Origin: Deltaproteobacteria bacterium
GTDB lineage: Bacteria; Myxococcota; Myxococcia; Myxococcales; 40CM-4-68-19
NCBI GenBank assembly: GCA_005879095.1
Contig: VBLM01000347.1
Span: 1 to 6,401, forward strand
Length of the DNA: 6,401 nt
Direction of reading: 5' to 3'
The notes beneath the pieces are model-generated. The model saw only the letters and a program-made list of their open reading frames with translations. It was not told where the DNA came from and did not search any database. Below, piece after piece: positions 1-6,401 of this stretch. The translations under genes were made by a program, and so were the position numbers. The first letter of the stretch is position 1; each line of letters starts with the position of its first letter.

Positions 1-237
1 TCCCTCGTGCCGCGGCGGATACCCGTCGCGCGTCAAGGAGACGTAAAAGTTTGCGTCCCAACGAACGAACGGCACGAGAAACGGCGACGGCGGCGGCCCG
101 GGAAAGAGGTTGTCGCGATTCGCAATCCATTGCCACTGCGCGACCTTCGCTGGCGTCATCGCCGAAGCGCCGAGATGCGTCGCGCCGATCGCCACGGCGC
201 GTGTAAGTATAAAAACCATCAAGAACCGTGGAATCAC
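1..237 (-). CDS. PIG-V/Gpi18-like GT-C membrane glycosyltransferase, N-terminal fragment
   Basis: The minus-strand frame is open from a GTG at 237 to the window edge (79 codons), so only the N-terminus is visible. Residues about 5-26 form a hydrophobic segment, read as the first membrane helix. A loop follows, with the motif F-V-R-W-D-A-N-F-Y-V-S-L-T-R-D-G-Y at residues 57-73. The pattern R-W-D-x-x-x-Y-x-x-x-x-x-x-G-Y after the first helix is the signature I know from PIG-V/Gpi18-type mannosyltransferases and their bacterial relatives, in which the Asp is thought to be catalytic. These enzymes use lipid-linked sugars at the membrane. The GTG overlaps the tolB stop as GTGA, which fits translational coupling; an ATG at 219 in the same frame is the alternative start, and neither has a clear Shine-Dalgarno sequence. 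The substrate cannot be told. Family call moderately sure; only the loop motif supports it. Confidence 0.65.
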   Translation of the reverse strand, partial: MIPRFLMVFILTRAVAIGATHLGASAMTPAKVAQWQWIANRDNLFPGPPPSPFLVPFVRWDANFYVSLTRDGYPPRHEG

Positions 238-1493
238 TTCGAGGCCGGCAGCGGACCCCACGCGGGATCGCTCGCCCCCATGCGCTCGCTCGTGACCGCC
301 CGCTGGTTCGACCCGTCCGGCTGCGTCTCCCACAACTGCCGCTTCCCGCCGCGCGTCGAGGAGAACAACAGGTATCGTCCGTTCGGCGCCCACGACGGCT
401 TCTCGTTGGTGCCCTGGTTCTGCGTCAGCCGCGTCACTTTTCCGCCTTCGACGGCTACCGTGTAGAGATCGAAGATGCGGTGTTCGTCGCGCCCCGAAAA
501 CGCGATCAGATCGCCCTTCGGCGACCAGGCCGGCTCCTGGTTGTAATTGCCCTGGAAGGTGAGCCGCCGCACGTCGGATCCGTCCGCGGCCATGATGTAG
601 ATCTGCGGCGAGCCGGCGCGCTCGGAGACGAAGGCGATGCGCTTTCCGTCCGGGCTCCACGAGGCCGAGATGTCGATCCCGCGCGAATCGGTGAGCCGCC
701 GCCCCGCCGAGCCGTCGGCCTGCGAGAGGTAGATGTCGGTGTTGTCGTCGAGGCTGGCGGAAAAGAGAAACCGCAGCCCGTCCGGTGCGTAGACGGCGCC
801 GGTGGCGAAATCGCCCATCAGCACCAGCGGGCGGACCTGCCGCGTCACCGCGTCCACAGTGTAGACGTGCGCGCCGAGCCCGTCGCGAAAGCTTGTAAAT
901 GCAATGGTTCGGCCGTCCGGCGTCCACGCTGGCAGCAGGTTGATCGACGCGCCCGTCAGCGGCTGCACGTTGGCGCCGTCCTGATCGGCGACGACAATTT
1001 GCTTGCCCTGCTCGGTCTCGCGCACGTACGCGATGCGGGTCTGGAAGATGGCGGGCTCGTGCGTGAAATAGCGCACCACGTCGTCGCCGAATCGGTGCGC
1101 GATCTGCCGCATCGCGGCGCGCGGCGCGTTGTACGTGCCGTGCAGGAGCTCGACGCCGTGCGCGACGTCGTACAGCCGCATGTCGCACTTCACTTCCGCG
1201 CCGGGCGCGTCGCAGCTGATCTTGATCAGGCCCTGCGCGCCCACCGCCTGCCATTTGGAGTAGTCGATGTTGGTCAGGCCCTCGGTCGGCCTGGCGAGGA
1301 ACGAGGCCGGGTCGAGCAGCTTGAACAGCCCGCTGCGCTCGAAGTCCTGCGAGAGCACCGACTGCACCGCGATGCCCGCGTCCTGGACGCCGAGCGGCCG
1401 CGCCATCGCCAGCGGGTACGCCTGGACGCGGCCGCCCGAGAGATCGATCACGGGCCGCTCCGCGGCAAGCAGCAATGCGAGCAAAAAGATCAT
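234..1493 (-). CDS. tolB: TolB, periplasmic beta-propeller protein of the Tol-Pal system
   Basis: TolB is the periplasmic protein that binds Pal and TolA and helps keep the outer membrane attached and constricting during division. The 419 residues are close to the usual length of about 430. Residues about 12-160 form the N-terminal domain that precedes the propeller. The rest is a six-bladed propeller with recurring blade motifs such as [38 protein letters not shown] and [12 protein letters not shown], each followed by a strand like I-Y-I-M-A-A-D-G-S. The start is the ATG inside ATGA, overlapping the tolA stop by 4 nt, and I see no start codon in the codons just upstream in frame. The hydrophobic leader ([11 protein letters not shown]) is very short and has no basic residue, odd for a secreted protein, though hydrophobicity and the junction with E-R-P-V-I-D fit TolB. 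The reading frame is intact, unlike tolQ and tolR. Confidence 0.95.
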   Translation of the reverse strand: MIFLLALLLAAERPVIDLSGGRVQAYPLAMARPLGVQDAGIAVQSVLSQDFERSGLFKLLDPASFLARPTEGLTNIDYSKWQAVGAQGLIKISCDAPGAEVKCDMRLYDVAHGVELLHGTYNAPRAAMRQIAHRFGDDVVRYFTHEPAIFQTRIAYVRETEQGKQIVVADQDGANVQPLTGASINLLPAWTPDGRTIAFTSFRDGLGAHVYTVDAVTRQVRPLVLMGDFATGAVYAPDGLRFLFSASLDDNTDIYLSQADGSAGRRLTDSRGIDISASWSPDGKRIAFVSERAGSPQIYIMAADGSDVRRLTFQGNYNQEPAWSPKGDLIAFSGRDEHRIFDLYTVAVEGGKVTRLTQNQGTNEKPSWAPNGRYLLFSSTRGGKRQLWETQPDGSNQRAVTSERMGASDPAWGPLPASK

Positions 1494-2208
1494 GGTTTGA
1501 AATTCAGTACCACGCCCGTGTCGCGAAGCGACTTTGCGATCTCGGCCGGCGGCGGCGGGAGCTTCGTCCGCTGGATGGCCAGCTCCAGCGCCTGGTCGAA
1601 GAACGCGTTGCCCGATTTTTTCTGGAACTCGTGCTTGAGGATCTGCCCGCCCGGTCCGATCCAGGCCAGCACACTCGCCGACAGATACAACCGCTCGCGC
1701 TCGGAGATCACCGAGGGCACGACGTAGTTCTCGAGGATCGCGTCGTGCACGGCGGTGAAGTACGCGTCGCCTTCCTCGGCGGTGGCCGCGGTCCCTTCGG
1801 GCGTGCCCTTGGCCGAGCCCGCTCGCTCCGGATCCGGTTCCTCGCGAGGCTCGGCGCGGCCGGTCGCGTGAGCGAGCGCGCGCTGCATCAGCTCCTGCCG
1901 CGTCGGCTCTCGCTTGCGCGGCGCCGGCGACGGCTTCGACGACGGAACCGGGACCGTCATCGGCGAAGCCGCGGCAGCCGGTGGCGCCAGTTCCTTGCGC
2001 GGCAAGAGGTGCGGATCGCGCGGCTTCCCCAGCGCGACCATGTGCGCGATGATCGGCTTGCGCAAGGGCGGGGCGCGATCGAAGAGCCGTGGCAGCACCA
2101 GCGCCGCGCCGAAGACCACGACGTGAAGCAGGACCGCGAGCGCAATCCCCGGCGTCAGCGGCGTCCGCGCCTCCAGAGCCAGCACGCTTTTCGGAGGAAG
2201 GCTTTCGC

Positions 2209-2212
<4 letters not shown>
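1490..2212 (-). CDS. tolA: TolA/TonB-type protein, periplasmic link of the Tol system
   Basis: This is the energy-transducing protein between the TolQR motor and TolB/Pal. Starting from TTG at 2212 it has 240 residues. One membrane helix lies at about residues 22-40 ([19 protein letters not shown]), with a His inside it as in the TolA/TonB helix that contacts TolQ/ExbB. A Pro/Ala- and charge-rich linker follows (about 45-145). The C-terminal domain (about 148-240) has S-G-N-x-x-F-D-x-A-L-E-L-A-I and L-P-P-P-P, the hallmark of TonB/TolA C-termini. It is much shorter than E. coli TolA (421 residues) because the long helical middle domain is absent. The start rests on TTGA overlapping the tolR stop and on AAGGAG 11 nt upstream. 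The same open frame continues upstream to 2593, but that part encodes the tolR N-terminus and reaches tolA only through the tolR frameshift. TonB is an alternative name; the tolQR-tolB setting favours TolA. Confidence 0.82.
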
Positions 2213-2593
<381 letters not shown>

Positions 2594-2621
2594 CAGGCCA
2601 CCCCGCGCGCTGTTGGGGGGT

Positions 2622-2647
2622 CGAGGGGGGAGCGAGCTCCCCCCTCG
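2622..2647. repeat. Perfect 12-bp inverted repeat with 2-nt centre
   Basis: Arms CGAGGGGGGAGC and GCTCCCCCCTCG flank GA. It would make a very stable GC hairpin in the tolQRAB mRNA. It lacks a following U-tract on the minus strand, so it is not a standard intrinsic terminator. It may be an mRNA stabiliser, an attenuator, or one copy of a dispersed REP-like element; the window has no second copy to test the last idea. Confidence 0.75.
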
Positions 2648-2651
2648 TGGA

Positions 2652-2667
2652 GGCGCCGGCAGGCGCC
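2652..2667. repeat. Small hairpin, GGCGCC arms with 4-nt loop
   Basis: Two GGCGCC copies (2652-2657 and 2662-2667) are separated by GGCA and can pair with each other, since GGCGCC is its own reverse complement. The 8-mer GGCGCCGG also occurs twice as a direct repeat. It lies 4 nt from the 12-bp palindrome, so the two could act as one structured element. Confidence 0.5.
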
Positions 2668-2710
2668 GGATCTCGAGGCTCTCAAAAAGGAGTCGCGCCG
2701 CACCATCTCC

Positions 2711-3372
2711 TCACGCCGCCTTCTTGAAAATGTGCCGCTTGATGATGTTCAGGAAGTCGGCGCTGAAGTTGCGCATCTCGTTGTCCAGCACCCGGATGCG
2801 GGAGTTGAAGGCGTTGTAGCGGTCGCGATCAGCGCTTCGCTGATCGGCCGTGCGACCGTCGCGAGGTTGGCGTTGCCCGCGGCGTAGATGTCGCGAAAGG
2901 CGCCCATGATTCCCCACACGGTGCCGAACAGCCCCACGAACGGCGCGGCCGCCGCGGTCGTGCCGAGGAACGGAATCTGCATCTCCAGCGTGGTCAGCTC
3001 GGCGTTGGCCGCACGGGCGAGCGCCCGCTCGACGTTTTCGAATCCGCCCAGCTGATCGTGCATGGCCGCTTCCTCGCCCTGGGTCGGCTGCTGGGTCACC
3101 TTCGACAGCTCGACGTACCCGGCGCGGAAGACCTGCGCCACCGGCGAGATCGGCATCTCCTCGGTCGCGGCGTAGATCGTATCCAGCCGCTTGCTCCGCC
3201 AGAACGTCTCGAGGAACCGCACGCTCTCCGCCTGCGCGCGGCGCAGATGGAGCACCTTCCGGAAGATGATCGTCCAGCTGGCGACCGAAGCGAGGATGAG
3301 GATCAAGAGCGTGCCGGTGACGATCGGCCCGGCGTGCGCGACCATCTCGACGTAATTCAGGCTCCCATTCAT
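2711..3372 (-). pseudogene. tolQ: TolQ (MotA/TolQ/ExbB family), frameshifted by an apparent 37-nt deletion
   Basis: TolQ is the three-helix inner-membrane subunit that forms the proton channel with TolR. From ATG at 3372, 185 residues are in frame: a first helix at about 16-37, a cytoplasmic loop, and the second helix at about 135-157 with P-F-V-G-L-F-G-T-V-W-G-I-M-G-A-F, a very typical TolQ/ExbB stretch. After I-S-E-A-L-I-A-T-A the frame breaks. The next frame resumes at 2818 with Y-N-A-F-N-S-R-I-R-V-L-D-N-E-M and runs to TGA at 2711. The family normally has about 12 residues, I-G-L-x-x-A-I-P-A-V-x-A, between these two points. Restoring 37 nt gives 699 nt, or 232 residues, the normal length. 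The lost part is most of the third helix, so the protein as written would not work. GAGGGAG lies about 14 nt before the start. First gene of the cluster. Confidence 0.88.
2827..2845. repeat. 8-bp hairpin beside the tolQ deletion point
   Basis: GATCAGCG and CGCTGATC flank a 3-nt loop (CTT on the plus strand) inside tolQ, in the codons for I-S-E-A-L-I. The hairpin ends 7-9 nt from the point where the tolQ reading frame is lost, at about 2818-2820. Stable hairpins can promote polymerase slippage or skipped bases, so it may be connected with the deletion, but this is only positional evidence. Confidence 0.55.
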
Positions 3373-3513
3373 GGCGGGCGCGGTTCTCCCTCGCGATGCG
3401 CACCATGTCAACGCACGAACGCGGACGCAGGTTTGCATGTGTGGCCGTGTCGTACTCCGGCGGGTCTGAATGCACGAAGGGGCCCGATCGTCTGAAGCTG
3501 CAAGGAGACAAAG
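3373..3513. promoter_or_regulatory. Divergent intergenic region between tolQ and the lipoprotein gene
   Basis: tolQ and the gene at 3514 point away from each other, so both promoters are expected here. On the minus strand there is a perfect TTGACA at 3411-3406, but the hexamer 17 nt further on (GAGAAC) is a poor -10 box and a start there would fall after the tolQ ribosome site. On the plus strand TTGCAT at 3427-3432 has no good -10 partner. I cannot name a promoter with confidence; position alone supports the call. Confidence 0.4.
3502..3507 (+). promoter_or_regulatory. Shine-Dalgarno sequence of the three-repeat lipoprotein gene
   Basis: AAGGAG lies 6 nt before the ATG at 3514. It is the clearest ribosome site in the window and fixes the start, which is also followed by a proper signal peptide. 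Confidence 0.75.
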
Positions 3514-4488
3514 ATGCGCCGCCTGCTCTTGCTTGCCGCTGGACTCGTAACCGCGACCGCCTGCGCGCCCACCCGGGTGCCCGTCGAGGTGGACTGGACT
3601 TTCGGGGGCAAATCCTGCGCCGACGCCGGCGTCGCCACCATCCAGATCGACATGGACGGCGAGCTGCTCGACCCCAACAGATTTGCCTGCGACCAGGCGG
3701 GTACCGGGGTCAACCTGGGCGCGTTCCTGGTCGGTCCGTACAGCGTCACCGTCACCGGATTCGACGCCGACGGCAACGTGATCTACCAGACCACGCAGAC
3801 CATCCAGGTCCGCAACAGCCGCGCCACCAACGTCTTCACCATCGACGCCGCGCCGACCACCGGCACCGCGACATTGCACTGGACGTTCGGCGGCAAGAGT
3901 TGCGCTGCGGCTGGCGTGACCGGCGTCAACATCAGCGTAGACGACAAGGTCATCACTGACGCAGGCGGGTTCCCCTGCAGCAATCCGAACAGCGCGGGCG
4001 TGCTCGTCGATGGCAGCACCATCGGCCCGCTCGCGCCCGGCTCGCATACGTTCGCGCTCGCCGCCCACGGCAGCAACGGCGCGTACTACGCAGTCGACAA
4101 CGTCGCCATCTCGGTCGCCGCCGGCGCGGACACCGCCGTCTCCGTCAACGTCCCCGTCGCTACGCCCTCGAGCGCGTCGGCCGAGGTGCGCTGGACGTTC
4201 GCCTCCGGCAAGACGTGCGCCGATGTCGGTGTCGATCACATCTACGTCTACTTCGACCCACCCGCGAGCGGCTCGTGGGGCAAGTCCGTCGCCGATACCG
4301 CTTGCGCCGGAATCGGCGGGCCGGTGACGGAGATGCAGATCGTCGACGTGCCCGACGGCCAGCACAGCTTCGCCGTCCAGGGCACGAGGGGCGGCCAGCT
4401 CACCTATTACACGCACCACCCGGTGCAGACGCTCTTCACCGCGCCCTTCACCACCGCGGTCGATGTCACGGCCGAAGGCCTGCCGTGA
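3514..4488 (+). CDS. Putative lipoprotein with three tandem W-T-F...C repeats, function unknown
   Basis: I do not recognise a named family. The 324 residues begin with M-R-R-L-L-L-L-A-A-G-L-V-T-A-T-A-C: a basic tip, a hydrophobic core and Cys17, a likely lipid-attachment site, although the box (A-T-A-C) is weaker than the usual L-A-G-C. The rest is three copies of a module of about 95-105 residues. Each opens with W-T-F, then G-K-[ST]-C-A-x-x-G-V (W28, W123, W227), followed by an alternating hydrophobic strand and a second Cys: C35/C59, C130/C155 and C235/C264. Each later has a G-x-[YH]-[ST]-x-x-[VL]-x-[GA]-like strand. The Cys pairs could form one disulfide per module, and the strand-rich pattern suggests small beta-sandwich domains outside the cytoplasm, possibly in the outer membrane. 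The gene is 12 nt before murI and probably shares its transcript. There is no enzyme motif. A structural or surface-binding role is a guess. Confidence 0.8.
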   Translation: MRRLLLLAAGLVTATACAPTRVPVEVDWTFGGKSCADAGVATIQIDMDGELLDPNRFACDQAGTGVNLGAFLVGPYSVTVTGFDADGNVIYQTTQTIQVRNSRATNVFTIDAAPTTGTATLHWTFGGKSCAAAGVTGVNISVDDKVITDAGGFPCSNPNSAGVLVDGSTIGPLAPGSHTFALAAHGSNGAYYAVDNVAISVAAGADTAVSVNVPVATPSSASAEVRWTFASGKTCADVGVDHIYVYFDPPASGSWGKSVADTACAGIGGPVTEMQIVDVPDGQHSFAVQGTRGGQLTYYTHHPVQTLFTAPFTTAVDVTAEGLP

Positions 4489-4500
4489 TATCTGCGCTGC

Positions 4501-5313
4501 GTGCGAACTGACGCTGAAGCGCCCATCGGCGTGTTCGACAGCGGGGTGGGCGGGCTCACCGTTCTGCGCACGCTGATCCAGCGGCTGCCGCACGAGCACA
4601 CCGTCTACCTCGGAGATACGGCGCGGGTTCCCTACGGGACGCGGTCGGGAGAGGTGGTGACGCGCTACGCGCTGCTCTCGGCGCGGCACCTCGCGTCCTA
4701 CGGGATCAAGCTGCTGGTCGTGGCCTGCAACACGGTCTCCGCGCACAGCCTGCACGCGCTCGCCGACGCGCTGCCGATCCCGGTGGTCGGCGTCATCGAG
4801 CCGGGAGCGCAGGCGGCGGCAGCGCGGACGCGTGGCGGAACCATCGCCGTCCTGGGCACGCCGGCGACGGTGGCGTCGGGCGCTTACCAGGCGGCACTGC
4901 AGCGGCTCGCTCCACTGGCGAGCGTGGTGGCGCGCGCCTGCCCGCTGTTCGTACCGCTCGCCGAAGACGGGTGGACCGACGGCGAAGTCCCGCGCCTGGT
5001 CGCGGAAAAATACCTGCTCGAGTTGCGCCGGATCGGTGTCGACACTGCAGTGCTCGGCTGCACCCACTATCCGCTGCTGGCCCGCACGATCGCCGACGTG
5101 CTCGGGCCGCGCGTCGCCATCGTCGACAGCGCCGACGCCACCGCCGAGGCTGTCGCGTCGCTGATGGCCAGCCGGGAAATGTTGCGGCCGCCCGGTGCCG
5201 CACCGCGCCATCGCACCCTCTGCACCGACGTCCCGGACCGCTTCCGCGCGGTCGCGGAACGCTTCCTGGGCCGGCCTGTCGGGATGGTCGAACTGGTCGA
5301 TTTACAGCCGTGA
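4501..5313 (+). CDS. murI: Glutamate racemase
   Basis: MurI interconverts L- and D-glutamate in the cytoplasm without a cofactor and supplies the D-glutamate of peptidoglycan. The 270 residues match the family length, and every key motif is present: G-V-F-D-S-G-V-G-G-L-T-V-L at 10-22 with the conserved Asp13, P-Y-G at 44-46, V-V-A-C-N-T-V-S at 73-80 with catalytic Cys76, V-G-V-I-E-P-G-A at 96-103, and G-C-T-H-Y-P-L-L at 186-193 with the second catalytic Cys187 and His189. The start is GTG at 4501, the only start that keeps the N-terminal Asp motif whole. It has no Shine-Dalgarno sequence and lies 12 nt after the lipoprotein stop, so translation may depend on readers of the gene before it. The frame is intact with no sign of decay. 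A racemase for another amino acid is unlikely given the MurI-type motifs. Confidence 0.97.
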   Translation: MRTDAEAPIGVFDSGVGGLTVLRTLIQRLPHEHTVYLGDTARVPYGTRSGEVVTRYALLSARHLASYGIKLLVVACNTVSAHSLHALADALPIPVVGVIEPGAQAAAARTRGGTIAVLGTPATVASGAYQAALQRLAPLASVVARACPLFVPLAEDGWTDGEVPRLVAEKYLLELRRIGVDTAVLGCTHYPLLARTIADVLGPRVAIVDSADATAEAVASLMASREMLRPPGAAPRHRTLCTDVPDRFRAVAERFLGRPVGMVELVDLQP

Positions 5314-5383
5314 CTACGGGAGTTTTCGCCCCTCGCCGTGGGTTCTGGCGCATGGCAGGCTGTTCTGTTAACTCTGGATTCAG

Positions 5384-6145
5384 ATGACGACGACTGCACC
5401 AAAGCCCGGCGCGCCCGTAGTGGGCTTCAACCACAACGTGAAATACGGCGCGAGCGTCTATCACGTGCAGACCGAGGACTCCGGGCTGCCGCACGCTCAC
5501 TACATCACCCACTTGTTCGTGGGCGGGAACATCGTCGCCAGCATGAAGACGAGTTACGCGGACCGGACGTCCCAGCCAAATCTACAAGCCGCGGTGCGAT
5601 CGCTGATGGAGGGGCAGCACAAGGCGATGCTGAAGCGGCTCGTCGCGGGCGAGTTCAACGAGCTCGCCGAACGCCTCTCGGCGACGCACTACGATCCGGG
5701 CGTGCTGGCAGACGGAACCAACACGGCCTCGTACGTCAACACCGATCCGTCGGCGCCCGCTGCGGCGAAAACATACGCGAAAAAGACGGCGCCCGCGAAG
5801 CCGGTCACTCCCATCGCCAAGCCGGCGGCGAAACCGCAGCAGCCGGTCTGGCAGCCCGCGCCGCCCTCGGCCTCGCCGCGCACACCGGGCCAGCCGCTGC
5901 CGGCGGTGACGCGCGCTCCCGCGCAGCCGACCCGCCCGTCGGCCCCGCCGCGGATGGTGCCGGTCACTTCTCCTGCGCCGGCGCGCGCGGCCTCGGGGAA
6001 GGCCGCACCTCTCTTCAGCGACACGCCGGTCGAAGCGCCGCACGAAGATCTTCCCACGCTGTTCGCCGAGGAGCTGATCAGCGAGAAGAGCCTCGACGAA
6101 GTCATCCTCGCCTTCCTTTCCGCGGACCTCGAGCCGCCCAAGTAA
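5384..6145 (+). CDS. Conserved two-block protein with Pro/Ala-rich linker, function unknown
   Basis: No function is known to me, but the N-terminal block resembles a family I recall from myxobacterial genomes. Residues about 12-98 form that block: G-F-N-H-N-V-K-Y at 14-21, Y-H-V-Q-T-E-D-S-G at 26-34, I-T-H-L-F-V-G-G at 41-48, and Q-H-K-A-M-L-K-R-L about 30 residues later. Residues about 120-215 are a Pro/Ala/Lys-rich, probably disordered linker. The C-terminal block, about 228-250, is acidic and helical: L-I-S-E-K-S-L-D-E-V-I-L-A-F-L. There is no signal peptide or membrane helix, so it is probably cytoplasmic. The layout, a small folded domain and a short helical tail on a flexible tether, suggests an adaptor or binding protein, but that is inference. 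An in-frame TAA at 5369 rules out a longer start. The ribosome site is weak. It is 70 nt after murI and 3 nt before the next gene. Confidence 0.82.
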   Translation: MTTTAPKPGAPVVGFNHNVKYGASVYHVQTEDSGLPHAHYITHLFVGGNIVASMKTSYADRTSQPNLQAAVRSLMEGQHKAMLKRLVAGEFNELAERLSATHYDPGVLADGTNTASYVNTDPSAPAAAKTYAKKTAPAKPVTPIAKPAAKPQQPVWQPAPPSASPRTPGQPLPAVTRAPAQPTRPSAPPRMVPVTSPAPARAASGKAAPLFSDTPVEAPHEDLPTLFAEELISEKSLDEVILAFLSADLEPPK

Positions 6146-6148
6146 CCC

Positions 6149-6401
6149 ATGCGCCTCGCCCTCCTCGCCGGCCTCGCCCTCTGTGCATGCGCCGGCTACA
6201 CGCACGGCGACGAACGCTTCAACTACGACGGCGGTCCGAGCGCCAGCGGAGGCACCGACGCGGGCGACGCGGGCACTGACGCGGGAACCGACGCCGGCGC
6301 CGACGCAGGCACCGACGCCGGCTGCACCGCGCTCTCGCTCAACACCACCAGTATTTTCGACGACTGCGTCGGCCACACCGGCTCGACTGGCAGCGTGAGC
6401 G
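6149..6401 (+). CDS. Putative lipoprotein with Asp-Ala-Gly repeat spacer, N-terminal fragment
   Basis: The frame is open from ATG at 6149 to the window edge (84 codons). M-R-L-A-L-L-A-G-L-A-L-C-A-C is a lipoprotein signal with Cys14 as the likely lipid-attachment residue; Cys at -2 is unusual but tolerated. Residues 36-58 are a low-complexity spacer of T-D-A-G-like units, after which a Cys-containing region starts (C59 and C73), probably an extracytoplasmic domain whose identity is beyond the edge. Such D-A-G-rich spacers behind the lipid anchor are common in myxobacterial surface lipoproteins. It starts 3 nt after the preceding stop, so it is very likely co-transcribed, although its own ribosome site is weak. 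Function unknown. Confidence 0.75.
   Translation, partial: MRLALLAGLALCACAGYTHGDERFNYDGGPSASGGTDAGDAGTDAGTDAGADAGTDAGCTALSLNTTSIFDDCVGHTGSTGSVS
6254..6322 (+). repeat. Imperfect 12-nt tandem repeat encoding T-D-A-G units
   Basis: The repeat unit is close to ACCGACGCSGGC and recurs about six times with third-position changes and one shortened unit (D-A-G only, 9 nt). It codes for T-D-A-G, D-A-G, T-D-A-G, T-D-A-G, A-D-A-G, T-D-A-G. All units keep the reading frame. The likely role is a flexible, acidic spacer between lipid anchor and folded domain; copy number may vary between strains. Confidence 0.8.

Larger units (their letters stand above)
2594..2710 (-). other. tolQ-tolR spacer with palindromes
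   Basis: These 117 nt separate the tolQ stop from the tolR start, an unusually long gap for two genes whose products form one complex. The spacer has runs of six G and six C, a perfect 12-bp palindrome and a second hairpin (listed separately), and AAAAAGGAG at 2685-2693 on the plus strand. I see no coding signal, no clear promoter and no terminator U-tract following either hairpin in the direction of tol transcription. Confidence 0.6.

Noticed and set aside
207..212. TATACT on the minus strand as a -10 box at the start of the glycosyltransferase gene
   Set aside because: It lies downstream of both candidate start codons and no acceptable -35 box is found 16-18 nt before it; the A/T run encodes the first membrane helix.
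228..1727. 499-codon plus-strand open frame across tolB
   Set aside because: It lies opposite tolB, has Arg/Val/Asp-rich composition typical of antisense frames in high-GC DNA, and shows no domain. The minus-strand TolB reading is unambiguous.
3406..3411. Perfect TTGACA as the tolQ -35 box
   Set aside because: The -10 partner is poor (GAGAAC) and the predicted RNA start would come after the tolQ Shine-Dalgarno sequence, only a few nt before the ATG.
2711..3511. Programmed frameshifting in tolQ or tolR
   Set aside because: No slippery heptamer or stimulating signal is seen at the joins, and conserved residues are missing outright, so a simple frame change cannot restore either protein.
2749..5211. 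820-codon minus-strand open frame running across murI and the lipoprotein gene
   Set aside because: Only its last part (from 3372 leftward) is real, as TolQ. The remainder is antisense to murI and the three-repeat lipoprotein and is low-complexity Arg/Gly/Asp sequence.
5308..5330. Terminator after murI (CCGT-GACT-ACGG followed by TTTT)
   Set aside because: The stem has only 4 bp, overlaps the murI stop, and the T run is short and offset; too weak to call.
6183..6398. Thr/Ala/Pro-rich plus-strand frame at the right edge
   Set aside because: It is an out-of-frame shadow of the Asp-Ala-Gly repeat; the frame from 6149 has a lipoprotein signal and is the coding one.

Overview
High-GC DNA, most likely from a member of the Myxococcota (former Deltaproteobacteria) or a close uncultured relative. 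The case rests on the strong GC bias at third codon positions, lipoproteins with Asp-Ala-Gly spacers, a short TolA-like protein in a tolQRAB cluster, and a protein (5384-6145) of a kind I recall mainly from myxobacteria. The lineage is an inference; no rRNA or tRNA is present.

Left half (1-3372), all on the minus strand and transcribed towards position 1: tolQ, tolR, tolA, tolB, then the N-terminus of a GT-C/PIG-V-like membrane glycosyltransferase that runs off the edge. TolQ and TolR form the proton-driven motor of the inner membrane, TolA carries the force across the periplasm, and TolB is the periplasmic beta-propeller partner. From tolR onward each gene starts inside the stop codon of the one before (TTGA, ATGA, GTGA), so translation is probably coupled. 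pal, the usual next gene, is not here. The striking point is that tolQ and tolR are both broken by small out-of-frame deletions. tolQ seems to lack 37 nt, covering most of its third membrane segment. tolR seems to lack roughly 40-60 nt of its periplasmic domain, which makes its open frame run into tolA as a false 367-residue fusion. tolA and tolB look intact. The two lesions could be sequencing or assembly errors, or true decay. The spacer between tolQ and tolR (2594-2710) holds a perfect 12-bp palindrome and a second small hairpin.

Middle (3373-3513): a 141-nt divergent intergenic region that must drive tolQ to the left and a lipoprotein gene to the right.

Right half (3514-6401), all on the plus strand: a putative lipoprotein built from three copies of a W-T-F...C module; murI (glutamate racemase, which supplies D-glutamate for peptidoglycan) 12 nt later; after 70 nt an unnamed two-block protein with a Pro/Ala-rich linker; and, 3 nt later, the start of a second lipoprotein with an Asp-Ala-Gly repeat spacer, cut by the window edge. 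The overall theme is the cell envelope. I saw no mobile element, CRISPR array or RNA gene, and nothing I would call a new defence or biosynthetic system.
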